64,000 nucleotides of DNA from Apostichopus japonicus (Eukaryota; Echinodermata; Holothuroidea; Aspidochirotida; Stichopodidae): NCBI RefSeq assembly GCF_037975245.1, contig NC_092564.1:15584984-15648983 (forward strand), written 5' to 3'. The notes below the pieces were generated by a model that saw only the letters and a list, made by a program, of their open reading frames with translations, did not search any database and was not told the origin of the DNA. A program made the translations under genes and the position numbers. The first letter of the stretch is position 1. The number at the start of each line of letters is the position of its first letter. This document shows, in pieces, positions 24,401 through 39,400 of the stretch.

Positions 24401-27400
24401 TGTGAAACTAGAAGTGCTTCTTGTTACAGTACAATAGTTGGTGGAATACCCAACATCTACCCAAAAAATACTACACTTGCATCAGGTTTGATCTCATAAA
24501 CAACTTATGCCATCCCAAATTCCTCTCCTTCATACCGCCCATCCCCACCTCTCTTTCCCTTCCTGGCCCTTCTCTCTTTGTGTCACTAATACAATTCACT
24601 GCATATTCATGGCATGAATATGAACAAGACCAATGAAGTGATATTGAATTGAACAAAATGGCAACACTGAAAGTATAGAAGTAGTTTTATCTACTTACTC
24701 GGCGATTCAAACTTATGAGGATAAGTCTCCAACAGCTTCTTCCTGGCAATATCTGCTACTGGCCCAAAGATGACAACTGGTCTTTTGAAATCGACTGCAA
24801 CATAAAAAACAAACACAAAATCTTCCAACTTAGCTGTAAAAGGCTTGAAAATTCAACGTAAAATGGGCTCTGGACGCAATTGCTTTTATTTACTGTTAAC
24901 TTGGGGTAGCCTGGGCTAGGCTCTAATTGACATTTTCAAATACAGGCTAACTGCTGATAAAGCTTGTCTAAGTTAAGTGGAGACCAAAAAAAAAAGTTAT
25001 TCTCAGAACAAATAGAATTACAACTTCAGAACACAGGGATGATCACGCATCATTAAAATATTCTTGTCCGCATGTCCCTGACACTTAAGGTATAAACAAA
25101 TGTTTCTATCCACTGTGCTAAGACCCTGTAGTATGAGTAAACCAAAATGACAACAGGTACACATTGGTATGAGTATGGGTAAAAGCCAATCTTGTAATAG
25201 TATCTACAGTAAAATTCCAAACCAGCCCCCCCCCCCCCATTAACCCGAAGAACAAGTACTAATCCATTAGGGTGAGTACCAGTACAGGCAATAACGCTAG
25301 GATATGAGTATGAGAACAAACTTGCTACAAGTCTGTTACTGTGATGTCACTACATATTACAGTATAAAACATGTTCCCTTCTTGTTCTCAATGTTGAAAT
25401 TAACAAAGTCAATGAGCAATATAAACAAACACCTATAACTTTTGGTTAAGCTATAGGGTAAATGATAGGGTAAGTAATAGGGACCCGAGGAGAAACAGTT
25501 TTTACGATACTTGTCTGTTTCCTATTAAATGATAATTGATGGTACTGTTATTGAGTGATGGGATGGACAGTGACACCAATATCGAACATAAAGAAGTATT
25601 CAAATTCTGTCTACGAATTCTTTACTCAAGTCGAGACATTAAGCTCACCTTGACGAAGCACCACACGTTCGTAGGCAGGAAATTTCATTGGTCGTCCACC
25701 TGAAAGAACACACAGCAGAACATATAGTATGAGGAAAATAATAATCCCAAAGAGCTGGAATTTTATGAGTTTCCTATAATCCTAATTATAACCAAACAGA
25801 TAATCTTTTCCAATTTATTCATTGGTTTCAGTGGTAAAGTATCTAATAGTTCTCCATATTGTGTTGGTCTGTGTTACTCTCGTTAAGCCATCTAAGAATA
25901 TTCACTCATCATAATGAAACAGTCCGCATGCAATCTAACTAAAGATACCTATTTGGTTATAACCAAATTGAATATTCGTAATTAGCCAGATATTAACCTT
26001 TCAGTCAAATGCCTGAAGATGAAATTGTTCCTATTTAAACAGTTCGTCTCTCCTACTAGATCAATCAGTATAAAATAATTTATCTATGTCATTAGGTTGC
26101 CCCTAAAGATTACGAATGCAGCAGGTATACTATAAGAAGAGTGTATCATGTGATCTGTTTGATATGCTACAGGGATAAAGTTTATATGTTATTGCATTGC
26201 AAAATGCAAGGCAAAATGGGCAAATTACTACACGACTGTAAATGATGTAAAGTAGCAGTTATGTGCACAGAAAATAAAACTACCTAATAGAGAGACAAAC
26301 TTCAGAGCTCTCAAGACTGCTAAAAAAAGTTGAATACTACTTTTTTCCCCTGTGTTATCACATAACTTACTGAATATAACTTCATCCCAGTGGTCTTTGA
26401 TAATCGGCTTTCCTTTCACACTCATGCTAGCTCTCAGACCCCTCCGTTTGAAGAAGCCACCTCGCCCGTCCAGAGTCCCTGTGGGCTTGACGTATTCATC
26501 TTTCATCAGAGCATAGCCGATTTGTTCCGCCCTGTGGGATGAAAAGAAAATATTCACTCGTATTATAATTCCCTTAAAATGAGCTATCTTTAGTAATACT
26601 TCCATGCAATGTCATCGCCCAAAAATTTGGAAGTGGAGGAGGGGGGGCACAGCCAAATGGGAGAAACATTGGGGGGGAGGGGGACAGAATGTTGATACAA
26701 TAAGCCAGTGCAAGAGCAGAGTACAAATCAATGTCGGTGTATGGCCAAGGGGCCCTTCATAAGCCTGGTCTAGGAATACAGCTTTCATGCACATACTGGA
26801 TGAGAGCTGTAGTTAACATTAATTGCTATAGTTACACTAATAGTAAATAACCAATAAAATGCAGCATTTTAGTTAGGAAAGAACAATATCCTTCATAGCA
26901 TTTGCAATGAATATTGCACTGTTTTCTTTTTTAAGGTGTTTTGCAGTTTTTGCGAGAATAAAATCATCTTAACTTAATGAAATACTATCAAAATACTGAA
27001 CAACAAAAGAGCCAGCCAATACTACCAGCAGTTTAATCTTACAACATTTCTTTGCCTGTTAACATGCACAAAATGTGCACTCTTTGCAGAGAATAGGTCT
27101 TTGATAATGAATTTCACCTCTCTGTCACACAACAGATCTTCTCTAAAGGTAACACCTGTTGCTCAAAACTCCTCATTATTAACTTCCTAAAGTGTTTTAC
27201 ATGAGATTAGTTTTCTTGTCCTTATGCTACTGCTAACTGCTACCAAGCACCATTAATAATTTACTAGCGGAACTAACAGGTCTGTGTGTGTACGTGTCAA
27301 ACCAGCTGATGGGTGATTAATGGAGCCACCGACAATTTATTGCCTTTGTCGGCTCTGGTTTCATTAATAAATGCATCACGGTAGTAAAAGATGTATTAAA

Positions 27401-30400
27401 TTTGTTTTCCATTATAAGCATAAGAAAGAACAAAGAAAACCCTGTAAACTCAATAAGTATTTCAGATGGTGCCAACTAAGTTGTCGATTGGTGCCTTCAG
27501 TGATTTAAATGACAAACATTATCATGATGTATGTCATGTTGTCTATGAGCAGAGAAATGTTACCAGTTTATACAACTGTTGTCATAACAGAATATTCTCC
27601 TAGGTGACAACCAAGGCACCACCTGTGTATCGTATCAGGAATGTTATCAGAGGAATAATGTCAAGTGGGTTCATATGTTCACTCATCCATTGTAAGGGTA
27701 TATGATGTTAATGGTGTGTACCAACATTACCATAACATCATAAAGTAAACTTAAAGGGAACTCACTGACATCTTAGAAACAAACAATATAGGGCTATATA
27801 TTAACAAGTCTCTTTGCCCCCATATATAAATATATACCAGTAAGGAACGTAGGAATTCCACTGTAGGCATCTGCCACCTGTTTCGAACAATGCTAGTTCT
27901 GTTTTGGTGATTTATTTTGCCTTACTCTAGAGATCAATCATGATATTAATATGACTAAAAATCATTTGTAAATCCTAAGGCCAGAAAGAGATACTTTGAA
28001 GAGAACTCAATTAAATGATATACATATATATATTTATATATATGTACATATGCACTGAAGTGTACCTAAGCACCAGCATATCCCAGCAGTTCCGCTAGCT
28101 TGTGAGAGATATGTATATATTGTGTGGGGATTGGTGTAGACTTCATATACGCATATATAAATACATATACATACAAACACCATGAAATGGACATAAACAA
28201 CCAAGGTAACTTGAGATAAATATTTATCCAGTATCTGCTATCTTGAATGAGTCACAACCGCAAGAACAAGTTGGCTCACATCCCTACAAACGGTTATGTT
28301 TGACCAGATAACATTTTGTAAAACTTGCCCTTTACCAATTCTTTCCGAGTGATATCCACAAGACCACACTTCCACCTTCAAAGCTGTCCAGTTTCTAGAT
28401 AACTCCAACATTGTAACAACTGAAGAACACACTTAACCGAACATGTTTCCGTCGGTCGACCACATTCTAAAATTGTTTGTCGGCACATTCAAGACCGTAG
28501 GGTAAATCAAAACTATTTTTATTATCTCACTGACCTGTTCTTGTTAGGAATGAGACCCCTTCCTTCGGCAGTGTTTTGTCTGTTCAGCAATACTGCGTCC
28601 CAGTAGCCCATGTTCTTACCCGGTAGGGTATCCACGATACGAAAGACACTTCCCTTTCTGAAGGTCATTTCTGCAACCTCCTTTCCTGCAGGTGCTTCAT
28701 ACGAAAAATGAGGCCTGTCCGAAATAGAAAATGAGAAGAAAAAAACCCATAAATTTTGTATTCTCTTCCTCCTTGATTAGCCCTCAATTAACTCTGTTGA
28801 GATGAGCCATTGTATCACACTGACTGACAGACATATTTGTCTTGTCATCAATATATATGATTTGATTTATAGACTATTTTTCTGGTGAAAATCATTCTTG
28901 AAACTTTCTCATTAACATTTATGCCAAGGGGACATTTAAAAAAGAAATTCTTGTGATACAGAAAAGCAGACTATATGGAGGATGGCGGGGAGGGGGGGGG
29001 GGGGGTGGACTACAAAAAGAATGAGATAAAACCTCTAATATGGAGATGTGAATGGTCATGTGACATTTATGTAAAATCGATTTTAACTAGAAAACTATAT
29101 ATTTGTGCATTGTGATGTCTAAGGATGTAGTGCTGATGAAAGTTGTTGGTAAAAGAATATAGTTTTGATCCTAGAAGGATCTTCTTTATAGATAGACTGC
29201 ATTTCAAGATTCTGCACGAGCATAACTAACATTAAACATCTTCAAACACAGGCGACATGTGTAAATATCTTATCGATGCCACTTTGAAAAATCTAATTGA
29301 AGAAACTGACCTGATAAAAAACTTGTCTCCAAGCTTCTGTGCTGATATTTTTCTAAATGCTGTAAATATAAATTTAAAAAATATATGTTTAAATATAAGA
29401 TTAATATAAAACTTTCCAGAAGCACTCACTCCATTAGTTGAACCTCCATTAGTTGAAAAGGCCATTTAGGGAACTTTTAAACCGTTTCTTTAGAGAAATA
29501 TCACCATCCATGCAGAGCTGGAAAAAAGTCCAGGTTGCACTTTTCTTCTTTGTCCAGTGCTCTCTCCTTTACCCCTCCAGCCAGAATATTGCTTTTGTTC
29601 TTTAACATTTTTACATCTGTCCTTTTTATAATAAAATTAAGATTGAAATTGAGCAATCTAAGACAGCTAACCAAGTTGACTCACTAATTAAAAGTATCTT
29701 CTGCTTGTCTTCCTGGAGTAATCCAAGGTTTTAGACCTGTAGTCATAATTGGTGACCTTCGATCACATCTTAAGTTAGGGACAAGATATTCACATATGGT
29801 CCTCAACTCACAGTGTGGAATTCTTTTCTCTTCGACATAACCTTCCACACTGTCTGCCACTGAAATATTCGATTAAATCTTCATAACATACTGATTCATT
29901 TTTTAACTATAAGTGCTTCACCCAAAAACTTTCATACTGTCAGAGTCAAAAACTTATTATATGCTCTGTGTAAAATATTTCTTTGACTATCAATGTCTTA
30001 TTTTGTGAAATTGCTGAAAGATGTTTACCTGAACGACTGTGTACAACTGTGAGTCTGACTTCATCAGTTATCGTCAGGAGCAGTAGAAGAACGTCTTCCT
30101 TTGTAAACGTCCGCAGATCACATTCGTTGATCTATAGAGGAAGAAGAGGCAGGAATGAGAGCAGGATGGATAAAGCAAGGTACGTGATGACCAGGACTAA
30201 CTCAAAATGTTTACCCACTAATACACATTGTGGCCAATTTGTTTCCTTTAGGAACCCACAACTGAAGATGCTTCTTTTCTTTTAACAATCTCTTTGAAGC
30301 CAGTTCAACGATCTTTTTGAAATCAATTTTAGCAACCGATAGGAACGTGCAAACATTTCATAAGAACTATGGTAAATGTGTCAGACAAAATGTGATCTGG

Positions 30401-33400
30401 ACAAATTCCGAAAGATACATGAAACGGTAGAAAAGAAAACAAAAACACACCTCTTTAATTCTGTCTCCGACGGCTACTCCAGCAGTCTCGGCCTGAGACC
30501 CAGGTTGGATGGCAGCGACATAAATACCCACTTCGTTACCCCCCACCAGACGCAGACCGACACTTTTACCCTTCCTGTAGCTAATCTCTCTCTCTTCTCC
30601 TTCGGGGTCATTCACTGGCTCACTGAAAGAGATATGATTTATCATTAAACATGATCTTATTGATCTCAATGTTTACAATAGCTTACGCATTAAACACACA
30701 CAGATACACACAAGCAATAACCAAACTTCAGAGCAAACACAAAATATCCAGCTAAACAGCCTATAATTATAATATTTTTGGAAGTTGAATTAGTGAGATA
30801 TTTGCAGTGTTTTTGCATTCATTTGAATTTATTTTTCATTCTTTTCAAAAGTAAAAAAAATTCAGCAAAGAAAGATACTTTGGAGAATAAAAAACTGGAT
30901 TATGTTTCGTTTCTGATGAAGTTGCTGACGAATTTTAACACTAAAGAGCCACAACATCAATCAAAGGTTATTCATCTTGTGAATGAATCATTTGCTTGAA
31001 AGAGAAACTGCAGACATTTATGACATGACATCCCATATGTAGATGTGTAATTTTTCTCTTTTATAGAGTGGTGCTTGCTGCAAACTATATAAATATATGT
31101 ATACGTGAATGTCTCACCCATTGACAAAATCTGAGGGAGGTGGACTTGGGGGTCTTTGTGGAGCATCTGGAAAAGAAAAAAAGAAAAAAAATTGTCAAAT
31201 AGCAGGCCTAACTTGAGTGACACAATTATCAAAGTTGAGATTTACAGAACTACAAACTCTCTACGATGCAGTATCTTGTAATTTTAGTGGGGCTACAAGT
31301 GACCTTCCATTTATTATTATTAAAATGATGACAGAGAGATATGAAAAAGGATACGCACTTAAATCAAATTAAATCTGGTCCACAGACTTCAGTCATCCTT
31401 TACATTATCCTTCCTATGGCATGGAAGACACACAACTATGCCGATTGCACAAACATTAACATATATACAAAAATAAAAATCTATGCAATTCCATTCTTGC
31501 TGTCTGAGAATGTGTCTGTCCATATCATATCATATTTCTTAGCCTTCACGTTAAATACTAAGAACGCATCCAATCCAAAAATGATTGCTCACCATTTCCA
31601 ATGACAGGAGGACGTGGGGGAGCACTTTCAACCGTTGATACTGTTGTTGCGGTGATGTGTTCACCATTTGGGTAACCACCAGCAACAGGGAGGACTGGAA
31701 CAAACCTTCCGTTGTTTCGAATGCTATCCGATTCATCCTGTGGTTCTCTGGTGATCTCTAAAGACATGACCTCTTTAGAGAGTTCTATTTCTCTCCTTAC
31801 ATCCACCAAACTAAGAGTTTCTGCTGATTTGTCGTTTATCTGTGAGAAATTGAAAAGAGCAAAAATAAAGGGATATTCATTCATACTTAGTAAAGATTCC
31901 TAAATCCTATTGGTCCATTCAGGTCAGCTGACCGTGGTTAATCCTGTGAGTAACGCACGGTAAAATTACGGGGCATCACTTTAATAAATCTTTGGTTATA
32001 TGTAACCAAAAATGTTTTGTTTTATGATTTTTCCCCCACACAAATGGTAGTGTATGAATGAACGGGGTTAATCAACGGTCTAGCGTGCGTTACTCACATG
32101 ATTAATGCACTCCGGGTGTTAATGCTGTCGCTGGATGCACTCGGGCTCCGCCCTCGTGCATCGCTTGCATTATCCCCCGATCGTGCATTAATCCTGTGAG
32201 TAACGCACGTTAGACCGTTGATTAACCCCTTATTTCAGATCTGAAGATGATTGATTAATAAACGTGCCACAAAATTCTGGGTGGCAACTATGGGTCAAAC
32301 CACATTCTCAAAGCAATTTTGTATGGCAAAGATATGAATTTATCGGTTGAAATTTGTGAATGCCTCTGGCAACAAGAGAGTGAAGGAAGTCATCATGACA
32401 CTTCAGAAGTTACAAGTTTTGGGGTCCAATATGGTAGAGGGTTGGGGCCAATTGGGGTTACTGGCTCATAACCCTGTGCACTGTAGGATCCGAGGCATCA
32501 AAGATTCTGGCAGTTTGAAGTCCAGATAGTGCCAATTTCTCCTTGATCCCAAAAGGTGCTTGTTTTCACCGAGGCATCCAGTAGAGTGCTAGCCTCCAGG
32601 CCCCCGTGCGGCTAGGTTGGATCACCGAGCCGATAGTAACCTATGCCCTGGTCCGCCCCTGGTAGAGGGATAGGTGTACTTAATACAGCCTGCAAAAAGC
32701 AAAGTCTGCAGACAACAAGACTCACCCTATCAATTTTATCTCCAACTTTTACGCCTGCTAAGGCCGCCACACCCTGCTCATTGACTCCTTGTACGTACAG
32801 CTTCCAGCCGAGCCTCATTCCATAGCCCTCAGAAGGATCCTTGTAGATCTCAATCTCATGCTGCTCGGGGGGTGCAGGCACAGAATCTGTTACTGTGAGA
32901 ATTTTTTGTTTTAGAGGTGGTGGTGGCATGATCCTTTCCCGACTGATGGCCTATAACAGAATGAGGGAAGAAATGGAGTCATGTGAGATACATCGTGGTA
33001 TCCAAGTTGAGAAGAAGACCTGTTTCTGATAATTAATCAAATCCCATGAAACTGAGACTAATACCAAATTCAAGTTCACAGGTCTTGTATGTGTCACAAA
33101 TGTGTACAGTATGATAGCCGCTTTCAGATTGTCAGTTACCGGTAGCTTCTTCTGTTCACTTAAACCCACAGCCACTCACTCACTTATCACTTATTCACTC
33201 ACTTATTCACCGACATCAACTATGCACCAATCTTGTCACCCCCCTCCCCCTCCCCCATGTGACCTGCAACACTTTCTCAGCTCCACAAAGAGGAATTTAT
33301 TTTCAGATCCGCCAAATTTGAAGTGAAATGGGTCAAACTCAATTTCCATTTCAGGTCTCCTAGTTCGGTATACATACTGGCTGAATTGCCAGTGGAATTT

Positions 33401-36400
33401 CACTGTCTGCCAGTGGAAAAGAAAATGCACTGGCATTTTTCTACCAGTGCAAATTAATGTAACCTTTGCATTAATTTAGGGAACATGCAAGCGATAATTT
33501 GATTTTAAACAGTAGATTTTTTATGCACTGACATGTCTTAGCTAGTGGCTAAAATTTTGAATTCTAGGCCTGCTTTATGTTTCTTCTTGATTTTGTTTTG
33601 ATTTTGGATATTCCATGCGTATCATACATATTGCTGTTAATTACAGTGTACATTTTGTCAATGTTATGTGAAGAAGATACTAGTTATTAAATTTCAATAC
33701 ATTTGCATATCACCATTTTACTTTTCATATTATATACAGGCGACCTGGAAATGACTGGCTTTCATGCTTTATCCTGAAGAGACAAATAACACTTACTAAA
33801 ACCACTCGGTCACCACTTTTTCTGAGGGAATTCAGGGCAACTTCATGCCTCACTCTGTCCATGTACTGCCCATTCACTGATATTACACGGTCACCAACTC
33901 TGTAATTGTACGGGGGAAAAAAGGGGATTTAATAAGAGATTTTCTCATTATGATTTATGCATAAATGGGGTCATTAATTAGCGTTCTGAAGTGTAACGTT
34001 AGATAATCTGACCTCGCTTCACCTCAGACGACTCATGGAAGGGTTCAAAGAATAGTCCCAATGTTTTTTTATGTTAATGATAGACAACTAGAAAAATAAA
34101 AAACAAAACTTAACCAAAGTGCATATCTGATTTACAGTTGAACCTTACCACAAGCCCCCAAAAAGTGTAGCAGTATGAACATGGTTGTATTCTTATGAGT
34201 TATCTCTCATTTATATGAGAAACCTCTGGACTATTATTTAAATGGTACACCTTAGCAACTATTGCATATATCTATGGTATGAATGTTATAAAGCCTTTTG
34301 ACTTATACCAAAAGATCCAACAAGTGAAAGTTTTGTAGCTATTTTGCTCATCATATTATGATACTAGTATGTGACTTAGTTACATCTACACAGTGGTGTA
34401 GTGCACGTTGGTCTGAGACTTGTATAGATAATCCACCTTGCAACTGACATATTTTTTGTAACAACTTTCAACAACTGCTGGTATATATTTATGCAACTAA
34501 GTACAGTACACACTTTAGTCCTCAGCAGCTTATGTCTGTGCAATTGGTCCAATGAGGGCCATTACATATGCATGTTTATTTCCCAGAAAAATACCATAAT
34601 CCCATGTTATACTGTAGAGTTGTTATGGAAATTGGTGTTGCTACTAAACTAACATCAACAACTCTATTTTTCAGTAACTTTCATGAGAATAGATGGGATG
34701 ATCAGAATAATCACTGAGACTTACTTAAGTTTTCCTTCTGCGGGACCTCCCGGCAGGACGTCTGATACTACGATGGAAGGGTTGCCGTCACCATAGTATG
34801 GTCTGTCAAGGCCCCCACTTATGGCAAGACCGAATCCTTTGTTTGGTGGCTGTCAGAAAACACAAGAAAAGGTACAACTTGAATATTTTGAAACTTCAGA
34901 GTTGTGAAGACTAACCAGAAAATAACAGGTTTGTTTGACCTTCTTGCCAGGTTTCATAAGAGAACATTTAATGATATAAGTTGGTAGCATATTATATGCA
35001 AACATGACTGCTGTTGACTCCGGAGTGATCAGCAAGGTTCTTGCAGTTCTCTGGAAAGTTTACAATAATTACTAGAGAAATCGCTAAACCCCTACCCCTG
35101 TCACTCTCAGATGAAAAAAGCAAGAGTGCATTTGTGAGGTTGTGAGGTAAACTGAAGAATTAAAGTAAATTGATCCAGTATGCAGTTCTTCCCCCTCTTT
35201 AATGTTAGTGTCATGTTTACCATGTTCAGGGACTTTGACCTCTGTAGAGTGATCAATCATTGGCCTCTGCAAGAACAGTAGGGTTGTGGTACTTTTTTTT
35301 ACTTGTTTTACAGGTTTTTCTATTATTCAACGCATGATACAAACACAATGATTGCCTTCAAGCAAAGTTAACCAAACAGGGTGTGAACTTGAATGAATAC
35401 AATATGAGTCAATGCCGAAAGGCTAGAGCCATTCATTATGTACAGCAATCTGTGTTGATCTATTCAACACAACAAGTCAGAGCAATGTTGTGCAATAACT
35501 TGACAAGAGTTATTTCAAATAAACCATCACTAGACAAACATGTGAGCTAGAAGAACTTTTGTTAAAGCCTAATTATGCACTCAGTCTCCAGTCAACAAAA
35601 TCTTTTACGGATACCGTCTGGTAGTAAGAAAAAAATCACACAAGCATGACGCAGGGAATATTTACTGTTCAAATAGTTTGTAGTAGTTTTGATTGCTCTG
35701 AATTTTGTCCCTTTAATGTTCCTGTGTAAAGAACTATACAGCACTATACATCTTTGGACTTTGGACCTTTGCATTTTGTGATGCGATACCAGTGTTACTT
35801 TTTAAACTAATGTAGTCTACTTGTAATACAATAATATGGCGACATACTTTTGCAGCGGAAGGACACTTTATAACTAACGTTTGGATATATGAGGGAGATA
35901 CGGAAGCTCCAAAACAGATGACAAATTCAACTTGATGTCATGAATAAAAATTCGCTTTCATTGAGGGATGTAATTTTAGTTAAAAATACTCATAATATAC
36001 CCTGATTAGCAAGAGTAGATCTATCAGTTTTAAAGAACACTCAGTGCTGGCATATTATGAAGTATTTGAATCATATTCTGTGACCCTGTGGATTAACCCA
36101 GTCCTCTATTCACTTCAAGGTGGGTGAATAATAACTACAAGATTTCTTAAAACCCATCAATAGAAACTTTTACACCTTGCTGGTTGAATTTGACCTCACC
36201 TAATATATATAGGAGTAACTGTGATGGTAGGATGAATCACTGGCACAAAGTTGAACAGAATATTGATGAAAGGGAATAGCATAACATGATGTGTTCAACG
36301 GAGGAAATGGAAAGAAGTGGGGTGGGGGCGGGGGGGAGGGGTGGATCGAATTATTGTATGTCCGTATCGGACACCTGAACTGGAGGAATAGAGGTTTACT

Positions 36401-39400
36401 TAGTTTCGATAGACTTTCAAATTTCAGGGGGAAAAATTCAAGGTAAATGAATACACAAACTGTTTCCCATTGACAAGACATTGACATCTTTTGGCTCCAT
36501 GAAAGACATTCAAATATTGAATGAAAAATGACTATGATCAACTATAGCTAAATAAAATGGTCAGGGAAATTTTCCTGGTGAGATAACCTACTGACTTAGA
36601 GAAACATTTTCTGAGTACATTTCAAAGTCCATCACAATTTCGCAAGTGGAATGTTGCAACTGAGACGTAGACCCAGCAGCCTATTTGTTCCCTTAATGAT
36701 CAGGTGGTACCAAACACGATTAAATTTTATCTATGCCAGACACAATTTTATTCACCTTATGTAATTTATGATTAGACATTTGTTTATCACTACACAGATA
36801 TGACAAACACACATTAAAAGGAGAAGTTAATGTTTAACCGTGCACAAAATATCACTGGCGCTTTATCAATTTATAGATGACAATAATAAGGAGTTTTAGA
36901 CAGGGTTTAATACTGTAGCCTATTGGTTGGCGAGTGTTTCCAATGATATGACAATGTTTTGTATTTCCTGTATTTGTTTACATTCGGTTGTAAGATCCTT
37001 GATCGACAATGATAACTTATCATTTCAATTCTTAGGTTTAACTTGTGAAAAATATTGTTTTGAAATATAAAGTCAATATTTGTTTTGTTGCTGCTCAAAC
37101 ATCAATGAACAAAAGAGCAATATGATGTCACATGTTTTTATTTTTTGAGAGCCAAGAGGTGTAATGATTCCTTGCTATGTTTCATATGATAACATTTGAT
37201 GTAAAAGTGCTGACAAGAATTGCAAGATTTTAACCAGGCAGTGACCATTTCAAGTGTTATAAAGCAAGGTTCTTGCACTCACGTGGAGAAACTTTGCAGA
37301 CTGTTGATTCTGCTGACCTCAAATGACCAGTGACTTCCACCCCCCCCCCCCCAAATATATAATAATAAGTGTTCTTGCACTCATGCCAGTAGATCAGCAT
37401 ATCAAATTGCGTGGAGTTCATCCAAGAATTACTTTTGAAGTTATTGTGCAAGTTAATACAAAGTGGTAAGTCTTTAACTTGCTATGACATCAACTAACCT
37501 TTGACCTCTACCACAAACAATTCTCTTCTTGAACTCTATCTGGATCCTGATTTATTTTCCTATGCTCATTTATTTTTGTACTGATTTGAACTTTTATGTG
37601 CGAGACACTAATTTCCTTATTTGGAGCAATAAAGTTTTACTTAGTTACTTAAATGAGATGTGCCCTCATTTCCTTTTTGGTATTATTATGTTTTAAAACA
37701 TGGTGGTACCAAATCTTTAAGCTGGAAAAATGATTTGCTACAAGTTTTTTTTCCCCGGCCAATTGTTAGCTTTGCTAGTGACATTCTACCAAGCTCGTTA
37801 TGAGGTGTCTTACCCACATCCAAGTACTACAGGTCGTGCATTCTGGGAGTAACTGTTTAAAGACCAACTATGGAGACTTTTCGATGAACATAAAATCCCA
37901 CCATTTTGCACATGTATGTAATCCTTAACTCACTCCAATTACATTGCTGTAATTAACTTTACCAATTTTGGACGTTAAATAAGTGAAATATGGGACGAAA
38001 AGTCAGCTTCTATTTCAGACATTCCTGAAACATTCCTAAGACATCAGGTGACCATGTGACGTCAACGTTTGTATACCTCACTCACAACTATACTTTTAGT
38101 GGGTAAAGTCGTATACTTGAGCTGCCAAAAACATCAACGATATTACTCCTTTTTCCTCATAATGTCACAATTCTGTGTTGTTGGAGGTTGCAGTTATACC
38201 TCATCCAACAAAAGCATCAGCTTTTTTAGATTTCCGAGTAAAAGAACCGATGTAAAACGCAGCAGACTTTGGATCAATTTTTTGAGATCCACGCGGAAAG
38301 ATTTTTCAGCACCCGGAGTATCTCATGCCCATGAGTCCACATGCATGACCCTGCTTCTGTGTATGCTGCAAATGTCTCATTCTGTGAAAATTATATACTG
38401 TCGATAGCTGTGTCGAACCATGGTCGGACATAGCTAATGTGAAATTGACCGTAAACACGCCCTGTACGTCCTTACATGTAACATTATATCACGCAATTGA
38501 CAGTAATATATTTACTGTAACAGATGACCGTATATATATATACCGTGCCAAGGGTATAGCAATGTTAGTACATGTACGGTAGTTAGTTACAACTCTCGCC
38601 GGCGTTGGCTCACAGCATTTGTAAATAGCCATGTTAGGATTTATCATTTATTTCATTTGTTGTATTCCAGTATCGTGAGTTCGTGATACATGTGTAATAT
38701 TGTCCGTTCTGTTTATTCCGACATCTGCATGGTCCAAGGAGTTGAATAAAAACGGTAGTATGTAGCGATCGCACGTTTTATTTCGTTAGTGACTGTCTTG
38801 TGATTGTGGGATGTTAGTACTGGTCAAGGCCTGTTTCAACTAGACCTAACTCTATGGAATTACACAGACTCACGGTAGTTTTTCGCCCAGGATTGAACAA
38901 GAAACGTGGATTAGGATATTCACTGCTAAATTTGTTTACTGACAGGATACTTTTTCTGTGTTTGTATACTTTTGGATATTAAAACGAGTAAGTACTATGT
39001 AAGTATATTGTACCGTACGGACCTATTGACGCTACGCTATGTAAAAGATGCCTCCATTTGAGTGGAAATTTTGCTAATAAAATAAGCAATTTAACTAAAA
39101 TTTAAATTTCTGCTTATAATTGTCTTAAAACTTGATGTTAACCTTCATGTGTTCTTGTTTTAAGCTAACAGCTTTTCAAACGCTCGAAATTGGAAGTCAA
39201 AAACAGTACAATTGTTCGCAATCTGTGTACAAGCAGTGCCTATATCAGCGTTTGATTTTCGCGGTATACAAACTTTGACGTCACACGGTGACCAGAGGCT
39301 CCTTTGGGTCAATCTCTGTTTTCAGACATTCCAGAGGTTCATGTCACGTGACTACCCAAAATGTCCATTTTCGTGGTTGTTTTTCATGGGTTATAGTAGG

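Noticed and set aside
24302-24499. 65-codon plus-strand ORF as a hidden gene in the GUK intron
   Set aside because: No domain, and it is flanked by ordinary intron sequence.
32580-32660. tRNA-like or SINE-head sequence (ggctaggttggatcaccgag)
   Set aside because: It does not fit the B-box consensus, and no cloverleaf could be built.
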